Source of the DNA: Parachlorella kessleri
Lineage: Eukaryota; Chlorophyta; Trebouxiophyceae; Chlorellales; Chlorellaceae
Direction of reading: 5' to 3'
Length of the DNA stretch: 31,618 nt
NCBI GenBank assembly: GCA_001598975.1
Contig: BBXU01001155.1
Coordinates: forward strand, 1-31,618
Positions 18,647-28,681 of the stretch are shown here, one piece after another; within the stretch, counting starts at the first letter, position 1; each line of letters begins with the position of its first letter. Below the pieces are notes generated by a model. That model was not told where the DNA came from. It saw nothing but the letters and a program-made list of their open reading frames with translations, and did no database searches. Both the position numbers and the translations under genes were made by a program.

Positions 18647-19910
18647 TCACAAGAAAATTATCGACAATACGTCCCACAGGGCGACAGCCAGCAGCAGCAG
18701 CACAGTTGGGCATGTCGCCAGGAACCCTAGCAAAGGCACCAGCACGGCACTACAGCTGTCTAGCAGCCTGTCGGCAGCAGCCGCACAGGCAGACACTGGG
18801 TGGCCCCGGGGGGCAAGCTGTAAGTGCTGCCGCGGGTGCCGCTGCTGCTGGGTGCTGCAGTATGCATGGTACAAGCGACGCTCCAATACCGCCTGGAGAG
18901 CTATTGGCGCTACAAACCCCAAGTACGCAACCACCATGACCACAACCTGGCAACTTTGGGTGGGCAGCTGCACAGGGGCCGGGTCCCTGGGTAGGGCTAA
19001 GGGGCGCAGAGAAAACACGCCTAGGGTCTCTTGCAGCCACCCATTGAGCTCAGCAAACCAGTGCTGCGTGTTTGGATGCTGGCAGAACGGCATCTGCTGC
19101 CACGTCTGGGCACAGACTCCCACCACCGCCCTCACCGTGCACAGCGTCTGTAGCAGCAGCTGGCACGGCAAGCTGATGCAGTGCATGAACGAGTGAACAA
19201 ACAGCTGCACGGTGCCGCTGTTGAGGATGATCTGCGGCAAGGCTGCTAGGCGGTTGGGAGAGGCATCCGCTGCCCAGGAGCGTTGCATGAGGTAAAGCTG
19301 CGCAGGGTTGAAGAAAACGTCTACCCGGATGGCGCCATGCACCCAGTCCCGCCACTGTGGGTATGAAGGTGCCCCACTGAGCCTCCACGCCAGGAGGGTA
19401 ATGACCATAGCTGTCATGCCGATGTAATAGAGCAGGTAGGGGGTTGGCAGGGTCCTGCCCTGCTGCAGCAATACGCTACAAAGGAAGACCTGCATACCGC
19501 ACCAAGCAGTGCAAAATGTTTGGGCATGGCAGCTAGAGACAGAGAACAAAGGCGGCCCAAACCGCATGCTGCGCATGGAGCGCTCCCAGTCAGACTTGCT
19601 GTTGTTCCTTGACTGATGCGTTGGCAGCCCTCGTTTGACCACAGCAGTAAGCGACATGCTACCTGCGCCTTGCAAGTGTCGTCTCGCTACTGCTTACCAG
19701 GTAGCATGTCAGGGGCAGCGTGTCTCCCTGTGCTCTGCGCTCACGCATCCACCGGTTGAAGCCCACGCCTGAGGGGCCCAAGGCTGGCCCAGTGACTGCA
19801 CCGGCCGCCGATGAGGAGGCTGCTGCGCATGAGTTTGACTTGTCTGGTGCCATGACTGCGACCGCCTCTGGCAGCCGTGCTTCCAAGGTGGGCTGAGGGG
19901 AACCCTTCAT
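18647..19910 (-). CDS. Multi-pass membrane protein, tandem family copy 1 (351 aa)
   Basis: Two exons: 19910-19698 (71 codons) and 19489-18647 (281 codons with stop), joined phase 0 at CTG|gtaagc and tatgcag. The N-terminal exon is a variable Ala/Ser-rich leader ending in the conserved block WMRERRAQGDTLPLTCYL. The second exon has several hydrophobic segments: one beginning LPTPYLLYYIGMTAMVI (about residues 85-106), a middle pair around SGTVQLFVHSFMHCISL, one near QVVVMVVAYLGFVAPI, and a very hydrophobic C-terminus ending in IIFL. A conserved YPQWRDWVHGAIRVDVFF loop follows the first segment. I recognise no known family; the hydrophobic profile suggests an integral membrane protein with about five to six spans. 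Two further copies lie upstream on the same strand. Confidence 0.72.
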
Positions 19911-20220
19911 AAACCTGTAGAAGTGTAGGAAGGTTATCCTAGAGTGCAAGTTCCATGGAAAATGGCAGGGCAGTGTCATGCCTTGCAACTCGTGTATCCA
20001 CAACTGTCTGGCTCTATTTGTACCTGCCGATGCCTATTTCAGCCGTGACCTGACACTTCCCCACCCCGGTGTCCGGCACTTCGACTGTCCCCCGTGTCGG
20101 GAAACCGGGACCCCATGCCTTCAACACGGTTCCTTACCCGAGCTTGGCATGAAGCGCCTCACTAGTCCTGGCCTATCTGTCCCGGTCTGTGTGTTGACAA
20201 GTGATCCTCCCCGTTTTCAG

Positions 20221-20398
20221 CACTGCACCCACCATACAAGACTTGCAAAAAGGAAGTTTATGTGCTTTGTGCAGGCGTTTCTATGCATCCGACGAGATAC
20301 ACAAGGCCATCTTCTGCAACACTGCAATGTATTGCGCGCAAACCGACGTGGCAGTGTACTTCTTACCGCCCCCTTGGATGTATGGACTTCAGGTTTAG
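20221..20398 (+). other. Orphan exon-like open segment with Cys pairs
   Basis: After a cgttttcag acceptor, an open frame reads TAPTIQDLQKGSLCALCRRF through a second Cys pair region (IFCNTAMYCAQ) and ends YGLQV and a stop at 20396-20398. The Cys spacing hints at a small zinc-binding fold, but there is no start codon, partner exon or recognised family. It may be a gene remnant. Confidence 0.2.
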
Positions 20399-21430
20399 AT
20401 TAGGTTGAGGACAGCAACGTGCCAAAGTCTCAGGGCACTAGAACCAACGTTATTGTGACCGCTGCACTGCCACTGTGACCACTGCACCGCACGTGGCCAG
20501 TTGAGGCACTTGCTGGCTTTGCCTGCCAGGCTGTTTGTGTAGGCTGTGTACCCAGCATACAGTAGGGACCCACCAGCGGCAATGGAAGGCTGTTTGTGCT
20601 AGCAGGTGTCCCACAAGCTGAACACCCACCACTTGAAACCATGGACAGGAACCAGGTAAGGTACTAGGTTGTGTGACAATGTGAAAAGCTGTTCTCACCT
20701 CCTTAGTATACTGAACAGAGTGTAGCAAGGCTTAATGCCCCACCATTGCCAACCCACGGGCTGTCCTGCTTTGCCAAAGCATCACTGCTCCTTCACATCA
20801 GCCATGTAGTAAGCAAGCTTGCCCGTGTCGCACCCAAGAGAAGCAACCGAATGCTGCCTTGGTTGGACATTGTAGTGCCTGCTTCAAAGCCGCCAGCTGC
20901 ATGACAGTGAGCTTCAGCATTCAGTCACAGAGTACACAGGTCGCGGGAGACAGGCTAGGATTCCACCAGCACTGTGGCAGACTAAATCCGGAGATAACGA
21001 AGTAATTGAGCACACAACAGACGTCACGATTATACAGCATCTGCTACATGCCACGGTCAATGTAGTGTACTAGTCCATGGAGCAACCTATGATGGCCCGT
21101 CCGCTGGCAATGCTGTCACAAATCCCAAACATGTGGTGCCACCAAATACCAGGTACTGTGCCTACAAAGCACAGCTCGATTCAAGGTAGACAGGTATGCA
21201 AAGCTGGATAGCCCGCAAACAAAACCAGGGATGCATGTTTGAAAGTCTGCCAGTGTAACCCAGCCAACAGGCAAACAACAATGCACCCGTGTGTAATGCA
21301 CAAGAGCATGAAGAAGTTCAATCTTGAGGAGAAGTGGTCAAGTCTTAACAAAGGTACACATGAAAGAGGGACTAAGGTTCGCCCCCACAACAAAGAAGAT
21401 CAAAACTCCGCACCCACCACCGCTGCCAAA
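20399..21430. other. Intergenic region between membrane-family copies 1 and 2
   Basis: About 1 kb with no exon chain I can support on either strand. Short open frames lack starts, splice partners and family resemblance. Confidence 0.5.
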
Positions 21431-22627
21431 TCACAACAGGAGCCATGATGAAGCATCCCAAAGACCCACAGCCAGTAGCAAATAAACAGTAGGGCTAGTG
21501 GCCAGCGCTGCTAGCAAGGGTACCACCAGTGCATTGACCCGGTCCAGCAGCCTGTCAGCAGCCCCATGAGCAGACATGCTGTGCTCCCTGTCTGCAATTT
21601 GTGGCTGCTGCTGGCTGTGGCAGAAGGCGCGATACGAGCGAAGCTCAAGTCCCGCCTGCACCAACAGCGGTGCTACATAGCCCAGGTACAGGACCAACAT
21701 CAGTACTACCTGGTAGTTTTGGGCCTGCTGCAACCAAGGAATGCCCATGGCAGGGCAGACCGGAGCTCTTGAGAACAGCCCTAGAAACCCCTGCATCCAC
21801 CCAAAGAGGCCACCCAGCCACTGCTGGGACACTGGCTGCTGGCCAAAAGGCGACTCTTGCCAGGGGGTCGTACACACCGCTACCGCCGCTCTTGCGGCAC
21901 AGAGCGATTGCAGCACGAGCTGGCTGGGCAGGTTCACATAGTGTATGAACGACAGCACAAACAGCTGAACAGTGCCACTGGTGAGAAGGATGATTGGTAA
22001 AATAGTCAGGCTGCTGGCGGCTGAGTCAGACGCCCAAGTGCGCTGCGCAAGGTACAGCTGCGCTGGGCTGTAGAATGCTTCCAAGCGGAGCACAAAGTGC
22101 ACCCAGTCCCTCCAAGGGAGGTAGGAGGCGCGCCCGCTGTGCTGCCAGGCCAGCAGGCAGGCGAGCACGGCGGTCATGGTAAGGAAGTACAGGAGGTAGG
22201 GGGTCGGCAGCGTAGTGCCGTGCTTCACAAGTGTGGCAACAAGGAACCCCTGCAGGCAGGCAGGCAGGCAGAGTTCTTGTCAACTCTGAGACACGCATGG
22301 CAGTGCCAGCATAACCACAGTGACGCCTAGAATACAGGCGCCAAGCTACACAGTCTGCAGACTGCCAGACGTGCAGCAAACCTTTCTGCTGTGCTTGCTA
22401 GGCTTTGAAATGAGTAGTCCATGGCGTACCAGGTAGCACAGGAAGGGGACCTTGTCGCCTTGTGCCCTACGCTCCCGCATCCACTGGGTGTAGCCGGTGC
22501 CCTGAAGGGGCATCCTGGGACCTTGAGAGACTGATGCTGCCCTGCCTGCCACCATCGCAGCTGCTGCTTGCAACTTGGCTGGTGCGCAGCTTGGCACTGC
22601 CGGCGGCAGCCGCTGTACAGCATACAT
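21431..22627 (-). CDS. Multi-pass membrane protein, tandem family copy 2 (338 aa)
   Basis: Two exons: 22627-22430 and 22249-21431, joined phase 0 at exactly the same place as copy 1 (CTG|gtacgc to ctgcag). The conserved block WMRERRAQGDKVPFLCYL ends exon 1. Exon 2 has LPTPYLLYFLTMTAVLACLL, a YLPWRDWVHFVLRLEAFY loop, SGTVQLFVLSFIHYVNL, and a hydrophobic C-terminus ending SSWLLL. Shared intron position and collinear hydrophobic segments show common descent with copy 1. The start is uncertain: ATG 22627 is used, but the extension upstream of the conserved block is low complexity and differs between copies. The acceptor is a CCTG microsatellite (22250-22273 region). Confidence 0.72.
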
Positions 22628-23738
22628 GTCGGGTTGGGTCCAGCAGGCGCCAATAGGAGCCTGCACTCGTTCAAGGGTCTCAGGGTGAGCTCAGCAGGTT
22701 GTGCATGGCTTTCACACCAGCTCTCTAGGGGCCGCAAGCTAACCTTCCCTCACTGCAAACACCCCAGTTGCTAGCTTTCCCAGGTCAGTGACTGATCCTC
22801 ATGTGCGAAAGGGATGTTTAAAAGCAAGCAGAAGAGGTCTACGTTTGAGTCTTAGGCAAACCCGATTAAACCCAACTGGTCCGAAACCGCGAGGCTATGC
22901 AGACCATGCATGGTGGCCAACAACGCACCCATTTAGCATCACCCGAGCACGTCGGCGTCTATGAGGATTTCAAAATGTGTTGTAGACGCGTGTTCTAGAC
23001 GGTCAAAGCGTAAGCCAAGGCCCCAAAATTGGGCTGGCCTTGTATTGCCCTAAGGGGCAGTACCGACTGCAGCGAGACGAACATGTTCGCGAACATCTGG
23101 ATCCGCATTTGGCGGCCGTGAGGAAGCAGACCTTGTGAGAGAGGCTGGCAGCGCGAATTCGTAGGGTACATTCCACTCCGACAAGTGCCCGAGGCATTCC
23201 CCTTCCAGGATCCTCTGGGAAGCTCCTACCTACCTTTCCTCTTGTGGTGTGTGCAGGCAGAACTCTCTCCCCAGAGGGGGGCCGCAGGTCTAGAAACCTC
23301 GCTTTATCGATAGGCGTCAGGCCTGGTACTACCTTGGTGCCTTATAGCCTGCTCGCATTCTGCTTGGTGTACAGGCATCCAAGGGGATGCACATGACAGC
23401 AAACATTAGCAGTTTGGCGGGTGCCAGCTGCGCAGTCAGCAATCTCCCCAACACCAGTCAGTCAGCAAAACCGGAAGTAGACACAAGCGAACAAGCACGG
23501 AGGCCGTAAACAACAATGGACACTTGTGGTGGCGGCACGTGCAAGCTGGGGTCCCGGGACTACTAGGCCAGGGCTGACAAGGTGACATGTCATATGTGTA
23601 CAAAACCTTGCCGACCAGGCACCCTAATCAACACCTCAAGCAGCAAGCTCCAACGACATCAGTGACAGTCTAACAGTATTGACCACAAATCTGGTGGCAC
23701 ATATATCAGTGTGCTCCCCAGTGGCAGCTTGACATAAC
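22628..23738. other. Region between copies 2 and 3, no gene called
   Basis: Just over 1 kb without a supported gene. It contains the second copy of a 24-bp dispersed repeat (23407-23430). No tRNA or other RNA gene recognised. Confidence 0.5.
23407..23430 (+). repeat. Dispersed 24-bp repeat, copy 2
   Basis: Exact match in the same orientation to 6621-6644. The similarity drops off on both sides. Confidence 0.7.
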
Positions 23739-24407
23739 TCAGGTCATGGTGCCGCTGTTTATAATGATCAGCGGCAAGGCAGCTAGGCGGCTGGGAGGGG
23801 CATCTGCTGCCCAGGAGAGCTCCATGAGGCATAGCTGCGCCGGGTTGAAGAAAGCGTCCAGCCGAATGGCAGCGTGAACCCAGTCCCTCCAGTGAAGGTA
23901 TGACGCGTCCCCACTGTGCTGCCATGCCAGGAGGGAGATAGCAACAGCTACCATCGTGGCAAAGTACAGCAGGAAGGGGGTGGGCAGCTCTGTGCCATGC
24001 CGCCAGAGTACAGTACAGAGGAATCCCTGCATCATGGGCATAACTTATCACCGCTACCTGCCGGTCCATGTAAGACGAAGAGCAAGATGGCTATGGAAAC
24101 ACTGACACATATGATAAGCCAACCTCAGCTGGTAATGCTTACGGAGTTGCCTGCAAAGGGATTTTCAAAGCCTCAAACTTACCAGGCAGCATTGGAGGGG
24201 CAGTGTATCCCCTTTTGCCCTGCGTTCGCGCATCCACTGGTTATAGCCAGTGCCTGGATGCACCGTGGCCCCCGCCAGTGGGACTGGTAGACCATTTGCC
24301 GCTGCTGCTGCTTCTGCTGCTGCTGAGGAAGAGGAGGGCTTGTCCAGTGTATAGCTTGGACTCTCGTTTGGGTCTGAACTTCCCAGGTTATCCCTGCAAG
24401 ATTCCAT
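23739..24407 (-). pseudogene. Truncated membrane-family copy 3 (about 170 aa readable)
   Basis: Exon 1 (24407-24183, ATG 24407) is intact and ends with WMRERRAKGDTLPLQCCL at a gtaagt donor. Exon 2 (24026 down) matches copies 1 and 2 through LPTPFLLYFATMVAVAI, the YLHWRDWVHAAIRLDAFF loop and IIINSGT. It then leaves the family sequence and hits a stop at 23739. In the other copies this point continues into VQLFV and about 175 more residues. The break removes the middle and C-terminal membrane segments, so this is probably a 3'-truncated pseudogene. A short functional form cannot be excluded. Confidence 0.65.
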
Positions 24408-25170
24408 CACCCACCTGCACATGCAAGTCAAACAGGGCAGCCCTGAATAACAGCGGTAAAAACCACGTTCCAAGCCCGAAACACCATATCCCCTCAAGCT
24501 TCTGCACTGCCAACCGACACCTGTACTGGTTTTTTGTTGACTATTTCCAGCTTAGCCATGCAAGTTGCAGCTGATTAGCGCCTGTGAACACCTCCCGCTT
24601 GTCAAGTTGGCCGCAATGTCTGGACCCACACCACTTGCTGAGAAAGGCATTTCTCGAACACAGGCGGCAAACGTTTGCAACAAAGTCCGACTCCAACACG
24701 ATGCATGGCACAGCGCCCACCTGGCTTTGTCCACGGCTTTGTCCCCAGAACCGCGACTCGTCTGTGGACCGAAACCTTTTCCGTAGACGCTATTCCGTCG
24801 GGAAGGGACAACTTTCTTGCGGTATAGCCAACGTGGCACACTGTACTGAACGCTTTATTGACGCGGGTTGACAATGCAGATCTCATCTATGGCAGTCATG
24901 ACCTTGTGCAACACGGCTAGCCTAGGATGGTGGGACCTGAAACTGTGCCTCACGCTACCATTCCTATGCATTCCTATGCACTCCAGTTCTTAACCTGTAG
25001 TGCTTGGAGGAAGCTCAATGCACGTTATATGCACCACTTCATGTTCACAAGCGCACGAAGTTTAGCAAAAGCCGCGAGGAAGCTGCCTGACACACAACAG
25101 AAAACTTGGAGGTCAACACCATGCAGAAGTCACCAAGGCCAGAGAGCTGACTCACATGTCACTGACAGTC
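24408..25170. other. Gap between membrane copy 3 and the thioredoxin pair
   Basis: About 760 bp between the start codon of copy 3 and the stop of the first thioredoxin gene. It should hold the promoter of copy 3 and the 3' UTR of the thioredoxin gene. I see no gene in it. Confidence 0.5.
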
Positions 25171-26234
25171 TCACGCGTAATAGGTTACCCGGCTGCACTG
25201 CTCCAGTATCCTGTCAACAAGCTCCGGCTTCTCGTGTAGGTCCTCAAACCTTCAGCAAATTAGGGAACAACCCTACACTATCAGGACTCGTATTCCAGGC
25301 TGCCGGTGTGAAGTCGTGCACAGCAGCTGCCAGGCAAGCAGCTGGGCCCTTCCAACGTAGCCCCGCAAACACAGTCTTCACCCACTGACCCTGTGGACCA
25401 CCAGGGCCTAACTGCAAGGCTTCCACACCTGATGTTGCGCACAGTCAGAATCTGCTTCAGCTCCCTCACTGGGAGTGCCAGCAGCTCCTCTCGGGACAAG
25501 GTCACAGGCGGCAGGGCCTTCCTCTCCTGCTGTGGGCTGGAGGGTGCTGCTGCTGGCGCCTCGTCACACACCTGCGGGCGGTCCAAAAGCTCAAGGGTTC
25601 CCACAGACTAAACCTTGCATGCACACGCTTGAAGTTCAAGTTTAAGGACCTTGCAGGTAATGGACCCCAGAATCCCATGTGCAAACACACCGGAGTTGGT
25701 TCCTGCTGCTGGTTTGCTAGTTTTGGTTTACAGCACGTGCACGGGACCTCGGCCAAGGACAAAACCAAGCAAGCTACACTCACCCTCAGCTAAACCACCA
25801 GAAGACTCGCCTGTTTCACCACTTGCTCAAACCGTGGCTCCATGGGGTGGCCGTGATGGCGAATCAACCCCTTGCCATCAACCACAAATGCATGAGGGAT
25901 CCCGCTGACACCTGTAACCAAGCCAAACTACCCTCACTCACCAAAGTACCCATCACTCGCAGGCCTCCACGCTTCAATAAAACCAATTACCATTCGAAGC
26001 ACGGCCACCACCTCTTGTGACCCGCACCGTCGTGGGGGCGACCCATCCTCCCGTCCATACCTGCTGCTCCCATAAGCTTGTGCCCTGCCTCTCCCCGGCT
26101 GTCCACCGCCACTGCATACTCCATATTCGACCCCTGCTGCTCCACAAACCGCCTGCAGTCCAGTCATTGAGGGTTCCGCACGGCACTGGCAGATATATTA
26201 CATCGGCTCCACAGAGTGCACAGCAATGAAGTGT

Positions 26235-26267
<33 letters not shown>

Positions 26268-26874
26268 AGCAACCAGAAGAAACACACACACCCGTGGACC
26301 TTCAATTCTTGAAGTCTAGTGAGCCCACATTCCTAAGCCAGGCTGTTGACAGCCGGTGGCACACAAATGCCAAGGCATTCTCTGCCTTTCAAACCAAGTC
26401 AAACCCCTCCGAAGCTACCAACCTTCGCCTGTAACAGACTGGACCGCTGTTGCACTCGCACCTGGTCTGTGGTGAGTCTTCTTCCAGGGACACCCCAACC
26501 ACCCGCAGCCCTTTATCCCTGAACTTGCGTTGCAAGCCAGATAAGTGTGGGAAGGCCATCCTACATGGCCCACACCAGCTGGCCCAGAACTCCACCACCA
26601 GTGGTCCTGTCCTGCTGGGTATCTCGACTGGATCGCCCTTCAGCCATGTCAAGCCCCCTGTAGCAGCGCTAGGGGAACACTTTACTTCTCTGCATTGATA
26701 GGAGGAGTGCCTGGCACGGAGTTTGATCACGGACAACGTGGTCAGCACGGCTCATGATGACATCCTAGGTGCCTCCTCTGAACAGGGCCGACCAGGGCAG
26801 CTAGGTACACTCTATATCACCAGCACTGACAGAGGCTTGCCTACACTGGGGCAAGGCTTCCCAACGAGGGCCAT
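25171..26874 (-). CDS. TlpA-like thioredoxin with SAP-like C-terminal tail (214 aa)
   Basis: Six exons: 26874-26841, 26657-26462, 26152-26061, 25911-25811, 25571-25429 and 25249-25171; all phases match. The fold is that of thiol-disulfide TlpA/ResA-like proteins: WCGPC at residues 39-43, the LRVVGVSLEED strand, a GxxMEYAVAVD segment and SGIPHAFVVD carrying the cis-proline. Exons 5-6 add a Pro/Ala linker, LPVRELKQILTVRN and HEKPELVDRILE, which resembles a SAP-type helix-extended-loop-helix. No signal or transit peptide is seen. Introns 1 (GTAG|gcaagc) and 4 (CAG|gcgagt) appear to use GC donors; for intron 4 a weak GT donor 9 bp upstream would also keep the frame. The first three exons have the same lengths as in the upstream paralogue. 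Substrate unknown. Confidence 0.82.
26237..26266. repeat. (GCT)10 microsatellite in a thioredoxin intron
   Basis: Ten perfect GCT triplets on plus, i.e. AGC/CAG in the transcript, inside the second intron (26153-26461) of the minus-strand thioredoxin gene. Confidence 0.9.
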
Positions 26875-27208
26875 GCTTCCAGAAGGCGGACACTGTCCTG
26901 GCAGCGACAACCTCAGCACCAACTCCTCTGGTAGGCGGCACAAGCAGCGGCCGAATCAGCTGGCTGAAACACGGGTGAGGTTTGTTGAAGGGTGCTTACT
27001 CTTCCTGTTGGCAGTCTTCCAGCGCGCCAGGGCGCGTGTGCACATTGACAACGGGTTGAAAGTCGACCGAGTGCGAAGCTACTTTGTCAACGCTATATGC
27101 TGGGTGCACAGACCCTACTAGTTTGCAAGCTATGCCCAGGCTTACTTCTTTGAAGGATAGATTTCATCACCCAAAACTGCCCCCTTCATGACACAAAGCG
27201 CTGCTCTG

Positions 27209-28441
27209 CTAGGTCCCCTGCTGCTGCTGCTGCTGCTGCTCGAAGCGGCGTAGACGCTGCTCCGCAACAAAGGCCCGGTCTGCAGTTGTGTAGCTGGCAG
27301 GTGGACCCTGCCGCGCCCCGGCTTCTGACACAACCTGCTGCAGCACCTGCTCAAACTTGGGCTCAAGGGGGTGCCCATGATGCCGGATGATGCCCTTGGC
27401 ATCGATTATGAATGCATGTGGGATGCCGTGGACGCCTGCAGGACCATGCAGGGCAGGTGATGGGTTTATCTACTCTGCCACCACATGGCCAACACTGCTC
27501 AAGGCCAACACTGCCCAAGGCAGGGTCTGCATGCTGTGCATTGTGCAAGCATGGAAGTTGCACCCGCTTCCATACACGTAAATAGGTACCATCAACAGCA
27601 GCTTGATGCCTCAAGGATCGTGGTACAATGACCAGCCACAAATCACATCCGCCGTGAAGCCCGCAGGGCCCAACATACAATCTAGTCCCACCTGCAGCAG
27701 TCATCAGCCTCTCGCCCACTTCCCCCCGGCTGTCCACGGCCACTGTGTAATCCATGTTGGAACCCTGCTGCTCCACAAACCGCCTGTAGATACCAGAAGG
27801 GGTAAAGCCATGGTTGACTGGCAGCAACTACTACAGTACTAGTGGATCTTAGTCTGGCGGTGACCGACCCAGCGGGCGGTCTAACCCTGCAAGCAGCAGC
27901 TTGCGCCCTCACACACTGCCAGGTTCAGGTGTCGCTGTACCCCACACGACCAGAGCCTTTTGCACACAGGCTTATGCCAAGCTGCATCAGACTGAGCCAG
28001 AGGAAGCCCCCTAAAGCAGCCCTGCGCCGTCCCCAAGCAGGCGGAGCACTGTCGTCGTCACAGCAACAGCACAACTGGGGCGCACCTTGTTCGAGTGACA
28101 TCATCTTCAGTACACACGCCCACTATTCGCAGGCCCCGCGACTTGTACTTGCGCTGCAGGCTGGATAAGTGAGGAAACGCCACCCGGCACGGCCCACACC
28201 ACTCTGCCCAGAGCTCAACCACGATTGGTGTGCCCTTGGTTGGGATTGAGAGAGGGTCGCCCTTCACGAACGTCAGCCCGCCTGCAAAAAACGCAGTGCA
28301 CGGCACCATGGAACCCATCAACATCGTTTAGACCCACAAACTACAAAGTCACGTATCCTCCTGCGCTACATATGCGCCCGTGACCTGAATCCAACGATTC
28401 CTCTCACCAATAGTGGGGCATGGCTTGCCGACGAGCGCCAT
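27209..28441 (-). CDS. TlpA-like thioredoxin with poly-Gln tail (182 aa)
   Basis: Four exons: 28441-28408, 28281-28086, 27783-27692 and 27435-27209; all phases match. Exons 1-3 are 34, 196 and 92 bp, identical to the downstream paralogue. It starts MALVGKPCPTIGG, has WCGPC at 39-43, then RIVGVCTEDD, a GSNMDYTVAVD segment and HGIPHAFIID with the cis-proline. The C-terminus differs from the paralogue: instead of a SAP-like tail it has a charged helix (AFVAEQRLRRFE) and seven Gln encoded by a CAG run at 27218-27240, then GT and the stop. All introns are GT-AG. A cytosolic or nuclear redox role is likely because no targeting peptide is visible; the partner is unknown. Confidence 0.82.
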
Positions 28442-28681
28442 CTGGGGTCTGTTGTGTGAACGCTAGCTCAAGTGATCCAGGACGTGCAGGCCAACAGGCT
28501 GACGGGAATACTGATCTGAACGCTGAAGGGGAACACTCCCAGCAGGGCTCCCACCTTGCAAGGCCTTGGTCTAGCCGCGCGTTGACTGTAGCCATGACTA
28601 CTTGACTACAACGATGACTATAACGTTGGTGGGTGGGTAAGATGAGTGGTGAGCCAGTTCTTCTGTAAGATCTCTTTCGAT

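Noticed and set aside
18369..19196. Plus-strand open frame of 275 codons
   Set aside because: It lies antisense to the intact membrane-family exon, whose reading frame is supported by two paralogues. The plus frame has no paralogue support or splice context.
26723..27121. Plus-strand open frame of 132 codons
   Set aside because: It is antisense to the first thioredoxin exon and its upstream region. No splice or family support.
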